Below are positions 7,267 through 16,839 of a stretch of 64,000 nt of DNA, piece after piece (position 1 is the first letter of the stretch; each line of letters begins with the position of its first letter). Origin of the DNA: CAMFTQ01 sp051881615 (GTDB lineage Bacteria > Bacillota > Clostridia > Oscillospirales > Acutalibacteraceae); NCBI GenBank assembly GCA_051881615.1, contig JBJEQF010000016.1:74415-138414 (forward strand). The letters run 5' to 3'. Below the pieces are notes generated by a model. It did not search any database. It had not been told where the DNA came from and saw only the letters and a list, made by a program, of their open reading frames with translations. The position numbers were made by a program, and so were the translations under genes.

Positions 7267-9033
7267 TTAAGCTTCTTTGGGCAGAAGTGCTGTTGGCACC
7301 TTTTCGCCAACGTTTGCTACAGTAAGGCTTGCCGCAAACTTCTGAATATCGGTTGCGTCCTTGATGTTCACATTGCCGTCCCCGTTTACATCTGCAACAG
7401 CCTTTTGCAGGTCGCTGAGTGTGATAATCGAAGCGGCGGCTCTCTGAATTTCTGTTACGTCCTTAACGTTTACCTTGCCGTCGCCGTTTACATCACCGTA
7501 CAGCTTGTCTGATAACTCGCTTTCCGGTTCTGTTGTAGGCTCTGTTGCCTGTGTTGTCGGTTCTGTAGCACCTGTTGTCGGCTCTGTTACCTCTGTTGTG
7601 GGTTCAGTTGCTTCTGTTGTAGGCTCTGTTGCTTCTGTAGTAGGCTCTGTTGCGTTTGTTGTCGGCTCTGTAGCTTCCGTAGTTGGCTCTGTAACCTCTG
7701 TTGTAGGTTCTGTTGCTTCTGTAGTAGGCTCTGTTGTATTTGTAGTCGGCTCTGTAGCATCTGTTGTCGGCTCTGTAACCCCTGGTGTAGGTTCTGTAGG
7801 AGCGTCCTCGTAGTCCTTCCAACCGCCGTCATAAATCTGATTGTCTGCACCCATTTCAAGGTCGCCTATCTTATTATTGCCGTTGTCGCTGAAGATAATC
7901 ATATTATTTTCAGCAGGCACATCTACCTTGTAAACGTCGTCTGTCACCTTTGTCATAGCAACTCCGGGCCAGCTGATAGGACCTTTGCCGCCATTTGGCC
8001 AGTAATAAGCATACGGTGCGCTGAAATTGCTTGTGTTTTTAAAGTATACTGTTACCACAGTGCCGGGTTCAGGCGGTTCTGTAGGTGCTGCCGTTGTTGC
8101 CTCTGTAGTCGGCTGCTGTGTTATACCTATGCTTTCAAATGTAACGCCGGATTCCTTTGCATAGGCTTCTGCCGCCGAGCCTGTGTGACCCTTGAGTACA
8201 AAGCCCTTTACCGGCACGTCGTTCCAAACGGATTGATCAAACCAGTAACCAAATGCAAGACGGTTGATTTCGGTTACCGAATCGGGAACGGTTATTTCCA
8301 TAAGCTTCAAACAGTTAGAAAAAGCAAACGCACTTACGGTTTCAATTCCCTCGTTAAGAGTAACGCTTGTCAGGTTTTCGCAGTAGCTGAGTGCACCGGT
8401 GTTTATAAGCTTTACTGTTCCGGGGATTACAACGCTTGTCAGACCGTAGCAATGAGTAAATGAGCTTTGACCTATTTCTTTAACTGATGATGGAAATTCA
8501 ATGCTTGTAAGTGCTTCACAGGTTGCAAAGGCAAAGTCGTTTATTTTTTCAAGCTTGTTTGGCAGCTTTACGCTTTTAAGCTTTCTACAGCCTTGAAAGG
8601 CATAGTCGCCGAGGGTTGTTACGCTGTCAGGCAAAACAAGCTCCGTAAGGCCTTCACAGAAAGAAAATGCGCCGTTGCCTATTGTTGTTACACCGTCAGA
8701 CAGCTTAAGACTGCTCAGCTTGCAATATCTGAAAGCATTGTTGCCGATTGAAATACCTGCCGGAATTGTAAGGCTTGTGATAGAAGTATTCTTTTCAAAT
8801 GAAAATTTACCTATGCTCGATACCTTTTTGCCGTCAAGCTCTGTCGGGATTGTAAGGGTTGATTCTGTGCCGCTGTACTTTGTGATTTCAGCCGTACCGT
8901 CATCTAAGACTGTGTACTCATAGTCGCCGCTTGTTTCTGCGCTTACAGACACAGGTGCTATGCACAGCATTGAGATAACCATTGCCGCTGAAAGCAAAAA
9001 TGCAAACAGCTTTTTTGTTCTGATTTTTTTCAC
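7267..9033 (-). CDS. Secreted BspA-type leucine-rich repeat protein with CBM26-like module and dockerin
   Basis: 588 residues. Signal peptide (1-32, VSVSAET); about ten 23-residue LRR_5 repeats (about 45-290; pattern SLxIPxxVxxIGxxAFxxCxxL); a starch-binding-like module (about 323-400; VYFKNTSNFSAPYAYYW, WPGVAMTKV, IIFSDNGNNK); a linker of TEPTTEA-type repeats (about 402-505); and a C-terminal dockerin (GDVNGDGKVNVKDVTEIQR, DVNGDGNVNIKDATDIQK). BspA-like LRRs mediate binding in other bacteria; here the fusion suggests a cell-surface or amylosome/cellulosome-attached adhesin for starch. The start is GTG with AGGAGGA 7 bases upstream. Convergent with the CotH gene, which carries the same module types. 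Confidence 0.88.
   Translation of the reverse strand: MKKIRTKKLFAFLLSAAMVISMLCIAPVSVSAETSGDYEYTVLDDGTAEITKYSGTESTLTIPTELDGKKVSSIGKFSFEKNTSITSLTIPAGISIGNNAFRYCKLSSLKLSDGVTTIGNGAFSFCEGLTELVLPDSVTTLGDYAFQGCRKLKSVKLPNKLEKINDFAFATCEALTSIEFPSSVKEIGQSSFTHCYGLTSVVIPGTVKLINTGALSYCENLTSVTLNEGIETVSAFAFSNCLKLMEITVPDSVTEINRLAFGYWFDQSVWNDVPVKGFVLKGHTGSAAEAYAKESGVTFESIGITQQPTTEATTAAPTEPPEPGTVVTVYFKNTSNFSAPYAYYWPNGGKGPISWPGVAMTKVTDDVYKVDVPAENNMIIFSDNGNNKIGDLEMGADNQIYDGGWKDYEDAPTEPTPGVTEPTTDATEPTTNTTEPTTEATEPTTEVTEPTTEATEPTTNATEPTTEATEPTTEATEPTTEVTEPTTGATEPTTQATEPTTEPESELSDKLYGDVNGDGKVNVKDVTEIQRAAASIITLSDLQKAVADVNGDGNVNIKDATDIQKFAASLTVANVGEKVPTALLPKEA
7500..7800 (-). repeat. Tandem 18-21 bp repeats coding the TEPTTEA linker
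   Basis: About 300 bases of short tandem repeats coding Thr-Glu-Pro-Thr-Thr units. They could change length by slippage or recombination. The long open frame on the opposite strand is a by-product. Confidence 0.8.
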
Positions 9034-9212
9034 GTTAATTTCCTCCTAATAATTTTTCAATAAATAAAGTATAACCCATAAAACAAGTTAATTCCATTTA
9101 CAGTGTAAACAAATATAGACCATAGTATTTGTGTACTTAACACATATTATGAATTAAATATTAAGGAAGTATTAACTATTATGTCATAACAAACAGTATA
9201 TCCTCAAAAAAC

Positions 9213-9237
9213 AACGGCAGTCGTTCTGACTGCCGTT
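9213..9237 (-). terminator. Intrinsic terminator of the malQ-glgP operon
   Basis: A 10-bp perfect stem (9213-9222 with 9228-9237), followed on the minus strand by GTTTTTTG. Confidence 0.8.
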
Positions 9238-9278
9238 GCTTATCATATATTTAGGAAACTAAAAATGTCCCGAAAAAA

Positions 9279-11633
9279 TTATTTAACCTTCCACAGCTCT
9301 TTAGCGTACTGGAGGATTGTTCTGTCTGATGAGAACATTCCTGCGTTTGCTGTGTTTTTCAGGCACTTTGTACCAAATGCAATTCTGTCTGAATAGTCAG
9401 CGTTTGCTCTGATCTTTGTTTCAACATAAGACGGAAGGTCAAACAGCAGGAAGTAATGGTCTGCCTGATGCCAGTGTGTACCGTCAAGAAGTGCGTGGTA
9501 AAGCTCTCTGAAGCTGCCCTCGCCCTGTGCGCCGTTGTCGTTGAAGGTGCCGTCAACAAGAGTATCAATAACTCTCTTGATTTCAGGGTTAGTATCGTAA
9601 ATATATCTTGGGCTGTAACCCTCACGCTTTAATCTATCGATATCCTCAACTCTGCCGCCGAAGATGTACTCGTTCTCTTCGCCTGCCTGCTGAGTGATTT
9701 CTACGTTAGCACCGTCATATGTGCCAAGAGTTACTGCGCCGTTGAGCATAAACTTCATATTACCTGTACCTGATGCCTCTGTACCTGCTGTTGAAATCTG
9801 CTCAGAGAAGTCAGCGGCTGTAACAATCTTTTCAGCATAAGATACGTTGTAGTTAGAAACAAATACTACCTGAAGCTTGTCCTTAGTATCGGGATCGTTG
9901 TTTACAAGGTTGCCGATCTCGTTGATAAACTTGATGATAGCCTTAGCTCTTGCATAGCCGGGAGCTGCCTTTGCACCGAAGATAAATGTTGTCGGGTTCC
10001 AGTTCGGAAGCTCGCCGTTTTTAATTCTGAAGTAAATTGTAAGAATAGAGAAAGCGTTTAAAAGCTGTCTTTTGTACTCGTGCAGACGCTTAACCTGAAT
10101 GTCGTAGATTGACTTCGGATTGATAGTAACGCCGTCCATCTTCTCGATATACTCTGCAAGCTGAGCCTTCTTTTTGTCCTTAATCTTGTTGAACTCACGA
10201 ACAGCCTTTGTATCGATCATATCGTTGAGCTTTGAAAGCTGTGAAAGATCCTTTAACCAGCCGTCGCCGATTCTGTCGGTGATGAACTTAGAAAGCTCAG
10301 GGTTGCACAGACCGAGCCAGCGGCGCTGTGTAATACCGTTTGTCTTGTTCTGGAAACGCTCGGGATATACTGTGTACCAGTCGTTCAATACGTCGTTCTT
10401 GAGGATTTCTGTGTGAATCCAAGCAACGCCGTTTGTATAGCTTGAAGCATAGCAAGCAAGTCTTGCCATATGAACACGGTTGCCTTCAATGATTGACATA
10501 TTGTGAATTCTGCCCTCGTCAACGCCCTTTGAACGCAGATCGTTATGCTCGTATTCGTTAATTCTCTCGATGATTGAAAGAATCTCAGGGATAACCTCAC
10601 GCATAAGGTTCATATCCCACTTTTCAAGAGCCTCTGACATTACTGTGTGGTTAGTGTAAGCAAAGGTCTTTTGTGCGATAGAGAGAGCCTCTTCAAATGA
10701 AATGCCGTCATTCTGAAGAAGTCTTACAAGCTCGGGGATAGCGCATACAGGGTGAGTATCATTAAGCTGAATAGCAGCGTGTTCTGAGAAATGGCTGTAA
10801 TCATCGCCGTATTTTGCCTTGTATCTTTTGATAATATCCTGAAGTGAAGCACTGCAGAAGAAATACTGCTGCTTTAAGCGCAGAACCTTACCCTCGTGTG
10901 AATTATCGTTAGGATAAAGTACCATAGAGATGTTCTCGGCGTCGTTTTTAACCTTTACAGCGTCATCATAACGGCTGTTGTTAAATGCGATGAAGTCGAA
11001 GCCGTCAACAGGCTCTGCCTGCCAAAGACGAAGTGTGTTTACATTCTTTGTGCCGTAGCCGATAACAGCCATATCGTAAGGAACAGCCTTAACTGTCTGA
11101 CCGTTAAACTTAACTGTTACAGCCTCGTCTGCACGGCGGATGCACCATGGGTCTTCAAAGCGCTGCCAATCGTCGGCAACCTCAACCTGATAGCCGTCCT
11201 TGATAAGCTGCTTGAATAAGCCATACTTATAGCGAATGCCGTAGCCGTCAAGCGGAACCTCCTGTGTAGCGGCGCTGTCTAAGAAACAGGCTGCAAGTCT
11301 GCCTAAGCCGCCGTTACCGAGAGCTGCGTCGTCGATGTCCTCAAACTCGTTGATGTCAATGCCCTTTTTCTTTAAGAGCTTCTTTGTTTCGTCCAAAGCG
11401 CCCATACAGTAAAGGTTGTTATACATCATACGTCCCATAAGGAACTCGGCTGACAGGTAGTAGGCACGTCTTGAATTTGCGTGTTTTTTCTTGCTCTTTT
11501 CCCAGTTTTCTGCAACAGCGCCCATCATAGCCTTACCAAGTGCATAATGAAGCTGTTCAACAGTTAAATCCTGAGGTTTTTTGCAGTACATAGACTGTGC
11601 CTCGACAGCCAGATTCTCCATAATAGTACCCAT
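9279..11633 (-). CDS. glgP: Glycogen/maltodextrin phosphorylase
   Basis: Releases glucose-1-phosphate from alpha-1,4-glucans with PLP as cofactor; cytoplasmic. 784 residues, slightly shorter than the 800-840 of many homologues. The PLP-lysine region EASGTGNMKFMLNG is near residue 625, followed by GTYDGANVEI; the N-terminal ALGNGGLGRLAACFLDS and HLNDTHP-like region (QLNDTHPVCAIPEL) are intact. It starts 4 bases after malQ ends, and its GGAGGA ribosome binding site overlaps the malQ stop, so the two are co-translated. Together they convert maltodextrins or stored glycogen to glucose-1-phosphate and glucose. Confidence 0.95.
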   Translation of the reverse strand: MGTIMENLAVEAQSMYCKKPQDLTVEQLHYALGKAMMGAVAENWEKSKKKHANSRRAYYLSAEFLMGRMMYNNLYCMGALDETKKLLKKKGIDINEFEDIDDAALGNGGLGRLAACFLDSAATQEVPLDGYGIRYKYGLFKQLIKDGYQVEVADDWQRFEDPWCIRRADEAVTVKFNGQTVKAVPYDMAVIGYGTKNVNTLRLWQAEPVDGFDFIAFNNSRYDDAVKVKNDAENISMVLYPNDNSHEGKVLRLKQQYFFCSASLQDIIKRYKAKYGDDYSHFSEHAAIQLNDTHPVCAIPELVRLLQNDGISFEEALSIAQKTFAYTNHTVMSEALEKWDMNLMREVIPEILSIIERINEYEHNDLRSKGVDEGRIHNMSIIEGNRVHMARLACYASSYTNGVAWIHTEILKNDVLNDWYTVYPERFQNKTNGITQRRWLGLCNPELSKFITDRIGDGWLKDLSQLSKLNDMIDTKAVREFNKIKDKKKAQLAEYIEKMDGVTINPKSIYDIQVKRLHEYKRQLLNAFSILTIYFRIKNGELPNWNPTTFIFGAKAAPGYARAKAIIKFINEIGNLVNNDPDTKDKLQVVFVSNYNVSYAEKIVTAADFSEQISTAGTEASGTGNMKFMLNGAVTLGTYDGANVEITQQAGEENEYIFGGRVEDIDRLKREGYSPRYIYDTNPEIKRVIDTLVDGTFNDNGAQGEGSFRELYHALLDGTHWHQADHYFLLFDLPSYVETKIRANADYSDRIAFGTKCLKNTANAGMFSSDRTILQYAKELWKVK

Positions 11634-11637
11634 CTGA

Positions 11638-13122
11638 TTATTCCTCCATTCGTCCGCTTCTTACGGACATTTCTTTTAATTTCTGTGCAAGCTCGTCAGT
11701 CAGAGCTTCCTTGTTTATTCTCCAGGTCCAGTTGCCGCCGAGAGTTGACGGAATGTTCATTCTTGCCTCGGTGCCAAGACCTAAAATATCCTGCATCTGA
11801 ACGATAGCATAGTTACTTACACTTTCATAGGCTGTGCGGATAAGTCCCCAGTTAAAGCCTTCCTCCTGTGTGATATGGCAATAGCTGTAGGCATAGTCAA
11901 TATCGCTCTGCTTAGCTTCAGCAAGCCAGCCCATAAGAGTGTCGTTATCGTGTGTGCCTGTGTAAACAACGCTGTTTTCTGTATAGTGATGAGGCAGATA
12001 ATCGTTAGCCTCGCCGCTGTCAAAGGCAAATTCAAGAACCTTCATACCCGGATAACCGCTGTCAGCCAAAAGCTGCTTTACGCCCGGAGTCATAAGACCT
12101 AAGTCCTCGGCTACGATTTCAATATCGCCGATTTTTTCTCTCATCAGGTTAAAGAATTCGATGCCGGGGCCTTCCTTCCACTCGCCGTTAATTGCATTTT
12201 CGGCAGGATAAGGAATTGCATAGTAGCTGTCGAATGCTCTGAAGTGGTCAATTCTTGTGATGTCAAACAAAGCGTCGGCTGCTTTGATGCGGTCAAACCA
12301 CCACTTGTAATTAGTCTGCTTTAAATAATCCCAATTATAAAGAGGATTTCCCCAAAGCTGGCCGGTAGCCGAGAAATAGTCCGGCGGACAGCCTGCTACG
12401 CATACAGGCTCACGCTCCTCTGTAAGCCAGAACACATCGGGGTTTGCCCATGTGTCTGCACTATCCATAGCAACGTAAATAGGCATATCGCCCATAATCT
12501 TGATGCCAAGAGAATTTACATATGCTCTGAAGGCTTCCCACTGCTCATAGAACTTGAACTGTAAGAACTTCCAGAAGTTTACATCGTCACGATACTTTCT
12601 TTCGTACTTTGCAACTGCCTTTTCGTCACGCTTTCTGATTTCCTCATCAGGCCACTGAGTCCACGCAACCATATTAAAGCTGCTCTTTACAGCCATATAC
12701 AAGGCGTAGTTTTTAAGCCATGTGCAGTTCTTTCTGCAAAATGAGCGAAAAGCCGTCTGATCCTTCTCTTTGAAGTTATTATAGGCAATTCTTAACACTT
12801 CAAATCGGTTGTTGTAGATTTTTTCGTAATCTACCTTTCCTGCATCTGCGCCCCAGTCACGCTCAAGGTCGCTTTTTGAAAGCAGTCCCTCTTCGCATAA
12901 CGTGTCAAGGTCAATCATATAAGGGTTACCTGCATATGTTGAGAATGACTGATAGGGCGAATCGCCGTAGCTTGTAGGACCTACCGGCAGAATCTGCCAG
13001 ATTTTTTGTCCCGAAGCCTTCAAAAAGTCAGCAAACTCACGTGCCTCTTTACCGATTGTACCTATACCGTAGGGTGACGGCAAAGACGTAATCGGCATCA
13101 AAATACCGGCTGCTCTTGACAT
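11638..13122 (-). CDS. malQ: 4-alpha-glucanotransferase (amylomaltase, GH77)
   Basis: Transfers alpha-1,4-glucan segments between maltodextrins. About 494 residues, normal for GH77. The motifs are present in order: GILMPITSLPSPYGIG at the N-terminus, RIDHFRAFDSYY with the nucleophile Asp, IVAEDLG with the acid/base Glu, and GTHDNDT with the third carboxylate. The frame can begin at a TTG at 13131, but GGAG at 13132-13135 spaces correctly to the ATG at 13122. First gene of the malQ-glgP operon. Its neighbours on one side are secreted starch-binding-like proteins, consistent with growth on starch. Confidence 0.95.
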   Translation of the reverse strand: MSRAAGILMPITSLPSPYGIGTIGKEAREFADFLKASGQKIWQILPVGPTSYGDSPYQSFSTYAGNPYMIDLDTLCEEGLLSKSDLERDWGADAGKVDYEKIYNNRFEVLRIAYNNFKEKDQTAFRSFCRKNCTWLKNYALYMAVKSSFNMVAWTQWPDEEIRKRDEKAVAKYERKYRDDVNFWKFLQFKFYEQWEAFRAYVNSLGIKIMGDMPIYVAMDSADTWANPDVFWLTEEREPVCVAGCPPDYFSATGQLWGNPLYNWDYLKQTNYKWWFDRIKAADALFDITRIDHFRAFDSYYAIPYPAENAINGEWKEGPGIEFFNLMREKIGDIEIVAEDLGLMTPGVKQLLADSGYPGMKVLEFAFDSGEANDYLPHHYTENSVVYTGTHDNDTLMGWLAEAKQSDIDYAYSYCHITQEEGFNWGLIRTAYESVSNYAIVQMQDILGLGTEARMNIPSTLGGNWTWRINKEALTDELAQKLKEMSVRSGRMEE

Positions 13123-13160
13123 AGAAATCAACTCCGTTCAATAATATAATTTATTTCGTT

Positions 13161-13189
13161 TTGTAAATTTCGCTTATAATATCTGTCAA
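13161..13189 (-). promoter_or_regulatory. Possible promoter of malQ-glgP
   Basis: On the minus strand TTGACA (13184-13189), 17-bp spacer, then TTACAA (13161-13166), a weak -10. The rest of 13123-13358 is AT-rich with no other recognised signal. Confidence 0.4.
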
Positions 13190-13358
13190 TTTTTTGCAGG
13201 CAAATAAAACTGCCCACAAATCGACAAAAGTATTTTAACACATAATTCTGATATAAGCAATAGTTTTATAGCCTATTTGCTGATAATTTGTATATTTTTC
13301 TGTAACAAATGAAAATTTTTAGTAAATTCCGCACAAATTTATTATAACGATTATGAAT

Positions 13359-13898
13359 TTACATTTTTTCTGTCATTTTAAGTGCGTAGTAAAGTGCAGT
13401 TTTTGCAGAGTACTCTCTTATTTCTTCTCTGCTTGGCAGGGGTGCTTTGTCGTTGAACATACACTTAATCGCAAAGCAGATGTCCTTAGTTGCAATACCT
13501 ATATAGACAAGCCCGACAGGCTTTTTGTCCGTACCGCCCGTAGGGCCTGCAATTCCCGTAACCGATACTGCAATATCTGCCTTTGATATACGCCGTATGC
13601 CCCTTGCCATCTGCTCTGCTGTCTGACGTGAAACTGCGCCGTATTTTATGAGCGTTTCTCTTTTTACGCCGAGCAGAGCTGTTTTTATCTCGTTAGAATA
13701 GGAGCAGACAGAGCATTCAAAAACACGTGACGCTCCGCTTACCTGCGTGATTTTCTGCGAGATAAGTCCCCCCGTACAGCTTTCAGCCGTTGCTATGTGC
13801 AGACCCTTTGCAAGTAATGCGTTTACAACTGCTGTTTGCAGATTGTCGGTATCAATTTGTTCTTTCGTCTTTATTTTTTCAAATTCGCTTATATTCAT
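13359..13898 (-). CDS. pncC: CinA C-terminal domain protein, nicotinamide-nucleotide amidase
   Basis: 179 residues, a stand-alone CinA-C/PncC domain. The family hydrolyses nicotinamide mononucleotide to nicotinate mononucleotide in NAD salvage. Signatures seen are TAESCTGG (active-site Ser region), FECSVCSYSNEIK, LLGV, YGAVS, and SVTGIAGPTGGTDKKPVG. The N-terminal COG1058 domain of full-length CinA is absent, as in many bacterial short forms. GGGTGAT precedes the ATG. Divergent from rsmE with about 118 bases between. Confidence 0.87.
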   Translation of the reverse strand: MNISEFEKIKTKEQIDTDNLQTAVVNALLAKGLHIATAESCTGGLISQKITQVSGASRVFECSVCSYSNEIKTALLGVKRETLIKYGAVSRQTAEQMARGIRRISKADIAVSVTGIAGPTGGTDKKPVGLVYIGIATKDICFAIKCMFNDKAPLPSREEIREYSAKTALYYALKMTEKM

Positions 13899-14016
13899 CT
13901 TATCACCCTTTTATTTTGTTTCAGACCTTTTCCCTCTGCTACAATAATATTAAATTCTTCGCCGTATTGCAATATATTATTTTTTTTGATATATTATGAT
14001 TAAAGGAAGTGTTTGT

Positions 14017-14742
14017 ATGGCTTGGTTTTTTACCGATGATATTGTGTCGGGAGAAAATTATATAATTACGGGTGAAACAGCAAATCATATTTCAAAATCA
14101 CTAAGAATGAAATGCTCGGAACAGCTCACGCTTTGCAGTGCTGACGGTACTGAGCATCACTGTGTGATTGAAAGCATACAGTCCGGCGCAGTAACTGTAA
14201 AAATCCTTGAAAGCTGTCGCTGTGAGCAAGAGCCTGATGTAAAAATCACTCTGTTTCAGGCACTGCCTAAGGGCGACAAAATGGAATATATTATTCAAAA
14301 AGCCGTAGAGCTTGGTGTAACACGGATTGTACCGTTTATTTCGTCAAGATGTATTTCACGTCCCGACAAAAAATCGCTTGAAAAGAAAACACAGCGCTGG
14401 CAGAAAATCGCAAAATCTGCCGCCGAGCAGTCACGCAGAGGGATAATTCCGACTGTCTGTGATACGGTGGATTTTACATCGGCTGTGGAAGAGGGCAAAA
14501 AAAGCGACCGCCTTGTAATATTTTACGAGGGCGGCGGCGAGCGTGTGAGCAAAATTATAGACGGCACAGAAAAATCAATAGCCGTATTTATTGGCAGTGA
14601 GGGCGGCTTTGACGAGAAAGAGGTCGAAAAAATCATATCCTCAGGCGGCAAGGCGGCAACACTCGGCAAAAGAATTTTAAGAGCAGAAACAGCTCCGCTT
14701 GCAGCTATTGCCATACTTATGTACGAAACAGGAAATATGTAA
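14017..14742 (+). CDS. rsmE: 16S rRNA (uracil-1498-N3)-methyltransferase RsmE
   Basis: Methylates U1498 of 16S rRNA using SAM; SPOUT fold with an N-terminal PUA-like domain. About 241 residues. Seen: an N-terminal MAWFFTDD region with HISKSLRMK, QALPKGDKMEYIIQKAVELG, EQSRRG, and the C-terminal knot IGSEGGFDEKE and LGKRILRAETAPLAAI that binds SAM. AAAGGAAG at 14002-14009 selects the ATG at 14017 over the one at 13996. mtnN follows after 27 bases, probably in the same transcript. Confidence 0.92.
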   Translation: MAWFFTDDIVSGENYIITGETANHISKSLRMKCSEQLTLCSADGTEHHCVIESIQSGAVTVKILESCRCEQEPDVKITLFQALPKGDKMEYIIQKAVELGVTRIVPFISSRCISRPDKKSLEKKTQRWQKIAKSAAEQSRRGIIPTVCDTVDFTSAVEEGKKSDRLVIFYEGGGERVSKIIDGTEKSIAVFIGSEGGFDEKEVEKIISSGGKAATLGKRILRAETAPLAAIAILMYETGNM

Positions 14743-14769
14743 TATTACGCATTGTGAAAGGAAAATAAA

Positions 14770-15465
14770 ATGATTGGTATTATTTGCGCTTTAAGCATTG
14801 AAGCAGACGGAATTAAAAATATGATGACAGACAGGCAGGAAAGCACCTACGGCAAGATTGTCTATACAAGCGGTGTGATAAACGGTAACAAGGCAGTAGT
14901 TGCAGAGTGCGGTATAGGCAAGGTAAATGCCGCTATGTGCGCACAGATTATGATAGACAGGTTTTCACCAAGTGCAATTATCAACAGCGGTATAGCTGGT
15001 GCGTTGTCAAAAGAGCTTACTGTCGGCGACATTGTAATTGCAAAAGACGTTGTTCAGCACGATATGGACGGTACGGAATTAGGCGATCCGCTCGGACAAA
15101 TCCAGTTCAATGACGAAAAGAGAATTGACATTCCCTGTGATGCAGAGCTTTCCGAAAAGCTCAGAAGTGCTTGCGCTGTTCTTGAAAACACAAGAGCGTT
15201 ACAGGGCAGAATTGCAACGGGCGATGTTTTTGTATCGGCAAAGGAGAAAAGACTTGCTGTCGGCAATACATTTAACGCTCACGCCTGCGAGATGGAGGGC
15301 GGCGCTGTCGGTCAGGTCTGCTACAGAAATGAAGTGCCGTTTGCAATCTTACGCTCAATATCGGACAGCATAGATGAAAACACAGCTATGGACTTTATGC
15401 AGTTCAGAGAGTTAGCCGCCGATAATTCAATCAGGGTTATCGCAGAGCTTTTTGACAGCCTTTAA
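14770..15465 (+). CDS. mtnN: 5'-methylthioadenosine/S-adenosylhomocysteine nucleosidase
   Basis: Cleaves adenine from SAH and MTA, so it recycles the by-product of SAM-dependent methylation. 231 residues, standard length. Motifs: IICALSIEADGI, ECGIGKVNAAMCAQ, NSGIAGAL, the substrate-binding CEMEGGAVGQVC, and the catalytic Asp in ILRSISDSID. AAGGAAAATAAA precedes the ATG. It follows the methyltransferase gene rsmE, which fits functionally. Its last 39 bases overlap the 3' end of the convergent PH-domain gene. Confidence 0.93.
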   Translation: MIGIICALSIEADGIKNMMTDRQESTYGKIVYTSGVINGNKAVVAECGIGKVNAAMCAQIMIDRFSPSAIINSGIAGALSKELTVGDIVIAKDVVQHDMDGTELGDPLGQIQFNDEKRIDIPCDAELSEKLRSACAVLENTRALQGRIATGDVFVSAKEKRLAVGNTFNAHACEMEGGAVGQVCYRNEVPFAILRSISDSIDENTAMDFMQFRELAADNSIRVIAELFDSL

Positions 15466-16839
15466 TGCCTTAGAATATCTGATATGCTTGATTTTTAAAA
15501 CGCACCCTCTGTGCGTGTAAAGGTAAAGACTGCATTTGCCGCTAAATTCTTGAATTAAGCTTTGCTTAATTGTGACGTACTCTATATATTCCTTTTTGAT
15601 AAAGCTGTACGTTATATGCAGTCTTTTGTAAAAACAGATTACAGCCGTCCTGCCGCCTATTGCAAGGACGGCTTTTTTGTATGCAAAAATTCTGAAAATA
15701 AGCCATACTACACAGACGATAAGAAAAACAACAGACAAAATCTCAACAGCGACTAAGTGCAAATAAGCGTTTACAACAGCTGACAATAAAATGCAGATAA
15801 ACGGCAGTGCGGTATAGCCGAACAGCGCATTTTGCGGTCTTGCACAAAAGCAGTTTTCCGTATCAAAGCCTGTGAGCCTTTCAGCACAGCTCAAGGCTTT
15901 TTTCGACCTTACGGCAGGCAATAGCAAAAGCTCTTTTTCAGCCTTGTTTTTCGGCAGATTTACATATACTGCGGCAGTTTTCATCAAAAGCAACGCAATG
16001 CTCTGTCTGACTGTCACACTGTAGATACTATCTTTTTTCGCTGTAAAGAATAGCCTTTGCAATATTCCGCAGCTAAGAAATATATTTCTGCCGTCACCCT
16101 TAACACAAAAGGACGACAGCCTGAAAACCCTGACCAAAACGGCAGAAAGCCACGCAAAAATCAGCAAGCCGCCGACTATCCCCAATATAGGCGGTATGCT
16201 GACTGCAAAAATATAACGGCTGATGTCTATCTGCCCAAGCAGAAATTGCTCGTACTCCCTGCCAAAAAGTGTTCCTGCTCTTTTCAGAATAAGCGACACA
16301 ATCGGTATGCCCGTCAAAAAATCCGACTGAAAAACACAGGTGATGAGTATCCGCAAAAAGCTCGACCTTTTCTCATACAAAAACCGCTTTTCATTCTCAG
16401 CATCTGCAAAAACTCTTTCAAATTCACAGTAAGCTCTTTTTGACAGGCACAAAACACCTTCTCTCCCTACAGAACAGGCAGGAGAAATAACCGTTACCTT
16501 AACGGCAGAAAAAATCCGCTGTAACACCGACTGACCGGCAAGCAAAAAGCAGTTATTTTTAATAAAAAGCGTATCTGACGTCTTAAACATAAAACGTCTT
16601 TTTACAGTCAATATATCACCGTCAAATCGGTAAAGCGATGTTCTGTATAAATACAATGCTCCTGCAACAACAGCGACTGTCAGCAGAATATTAAGGCTGT
16701 AGTCTGCGATTACTTGAGCTATCGTCTGTGGCTTGATTAAGAGAGTGCGTATAAGCGGAATAATCAGAAGCCACACAGCCTTGGACAGATATTCATAGAC
16801 GGTAAAGGCGTGAACACGAATAAAGCTGTTATTTTTCAT
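15427..16839 (-). CDS. PH-domain membrane protein, YdbT-like
   Basis: About 470 residues, hydrophobic, with paired membrane segments separated by soluble parts that look like bacterial PH (bPH2/YdbT) domains. The N-terminal region has two helices then LYRFDGDILTVKRRFMFK, typical of the domain start; similar blocks recur near FCVKGDGRNIFLSCG and VLAIGGRTAVICFYK. The start is placed at MKNNSF (16839), overlapping the preceding YdbS-like gene by 11 bases. An upstream extension would run through that gene. In Bacillus, ydbS-ydbT give resistance to some bacteriocins, but that role is not shown here. The 3' end overlaps mtnN on the other strand. Confidence 0.6.
   Translation of the reverse strand: MKNNSFIRVHAFTVYEYLSKAVWLLIIPLIRTLLIKPQTIAQVIADYSLNILLTVAVVAGALYLYRTSLYRFDGDILTVKRRFMFKTSDTLFIKNNCFLLAGQSVLQRIFSAVKVTVISPACSVGREGVLCLSKRAYCEFERVFADAENEKRFLYEKRSSFLRILITCVFQSDFLTGIPIVSLILKRAGTLFGREYEQFLLGQIDISRYIFAVSIPPILGIVGGLLIFAWLSAVLVRVFRLSSFCVKGDGRNIFLSCGILQRLFFTAKKDSIYSVTVRQSIALLLMKTAAVYVNLPKNKAEKELLLLPAVRSKKALSCAERLTGFDTENCFCARPQNALFGYTALPFICILLSAVVNAYLHLVAVEILSVVFLIVCVVWLIFRIFAYKKAVLAIGGRTAVICFYKRLHITYSFIKKEYIEYVTIKQSLIQEFSGKCSLYLYTHRGCVLKIKHIRYSKALKAVKKLCDNPD

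Noticed and set aside
7475..7813. Plus-strand open frame of Val/Ser-Gly repeats opposite the LRR linker
   Set aside because: Same cause: short repeats of the TEPTTEA linker leave the opposite strand open.
16057..16443. Plus-strand 128-codon frame opposite the PH-domain gene
   Set aside because: No ribosome binding site and no recognisable domain; it overlaps a long hydrophobic coding frame on the minus strand.
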